Below are positions 5,034-5,268 of a stretch of DNA of 5,268 nucleotides, in pieces. Both the position numbers and the translations under genes were made by a program. The stretch is from positions 1 through 5,268 of the forward strand of contig CAMFJO010000081.1 of the NCBI GenBank assembly GCA_945956945.1, in the 5' to 3' direction. A model generated the notes under the pieces. It was given only the letters and a program-made list of their open reading frames with translations. It had not been told where the DNA came from and made no database searches. How positions within the stretch are numbered: the first letter of the stretch is position 1; each line of letters opens with the position of its first letter. The DNA comes from an uncultured Legionellales bacterium (GTDB lineage: Bacteria; Pseudomonadota; Gammaproteobacteria; UBA1113).

Positions 5034-5268
5034 ATGAGCGAGTTAACCAAAGAAATTATTCCTGTTACCATTGAACATGAGTTAAAACAGTCTTACCTGG
5101 ATTACGCGATGAGCGTGATTGTAGGTCGTGCGCTGCCCGATGTTCGTGACGGTTTAAAGCCGGTACATCGACGCACCTTATTTGCGATGCACGAATTGAA
5201 CAATGACTGGAATAAACCCTATAAAAAGTCTGCGCGTATCGTGGGTGATGTCATTGGTAAATACCATC
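5034..5268 (+). CDS. gyrA: DNA gyrase subunit A, N-terminal 78 residues (runs off the right edge)
   Basis: GyrA forms the A2B2 gyrase that introduces negative supercoils by cutting and rejoining DNA. The visible protein has [20 protein letters not shown] (residues 20-39) followed by [13 protein letters not shown], and then [20 protein letters not shown]. This is nearly identical to E. coli GyrA in the winged-helix DNA-binding region. Numbering is the same as in E. coli. The start of the quinolone-resistance region (Ala67) is therefore visible, but positions 83 and 87 and the catalytic Tyr122 lie beyond the edge. The start ATG 5034-5036 fits the family's N-terminus (MSELTKEI...), with a GTGGGG stretch just upstream serving as a ribosome site. 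The gene appears to have its own promoter, 150 bases below rpmG. Confidence 0.97.
   Translation, partial: MSELTKEIIPVTIEHELKQSYLDYAMSVIVGRALPDVRDGLKPVHRRTLFAMHELNNDWNKPYKKSARIVGDVIGKYH

Noticed and set aside
1..5268. CRISPR array, tRNA, rRNA or insertion sequence
   Set aside because: No regularly spaced direct DNA repeats, no tRNA cloverleaf, no rRNA-like sequence and no transposase frame or terminal inverted repeats were seen. The only repeats of note are at the protein level.

Overview
The window looks like a chromosome segment of a moderately AT-rich gammaproteobacterium. The right end carries rpmB, rpmG and the start of gyrA, whose products match the Escherichia coli type closely over the visible part. 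The left four fifths carry genes of eukaryotic-like flavour on the minus strand: a leucine-rich-repeat protein, a U-box protein and a protein with a caspase-like (clan CD) signature. That mix is typical of host-associated or intracellular lineages such as the Legionellales (Legionella, Coxiella, Rickettsiella, Berkiella and relatives). The lineage is an inference; no species marker was recognised.

Layout, left to right. (1) 1-671, minus: first 223 codons of an LRR protein that runs off the left edge. (2) 759-2126, minus: one continuous reading frame interrupted by a single TAA at 1656-1658. The upstream piece (156 codons) has a U-box-like domain. The downstream piece (GTG start at 1577, 272 codons) is helical and carries two copies of a repeat module. 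I read this as a 455-residue U-box protein broken by a nonsense codon, or as a gene now making two products. (3) 2251-4164, minus: a 637-residue protein with an N-terminal clan CD-like domain (His70-Gly71, Cys115), a long helical middle, and two clear plus one degenerate copy of the same repeat module. (4) 4165-4444: a divergent intergenic region with promoter candidates facing both ways. (5) 4445-4880, plus: rpmB-rpmG, followed by a hairpin. (6) 5034-5268, plus: start of gyrA.

The main observation is that neighbouring genes (2) and (3) are mosaic paralogues. Each joins a different predicted N-terminal domain (ubiquitin-ligase-like or protease-like) to a C-terminal array of the same roughly 50-65-residue helical module, which I do not recognise as a named family. 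With the LRR gene beside them, this looks like a small cluster of candidate secreted effectors at the border of a conserved ribosomal-protein/gyrase block. Secretion and enzymatic function are inferences from domain type, not something the sequence proves.

Every transcription unit that starts in the window has an extended -10 element (TGn followed by a TATAAT-like hexamer) at a suitable distance, and the -35 hexamers are weak.
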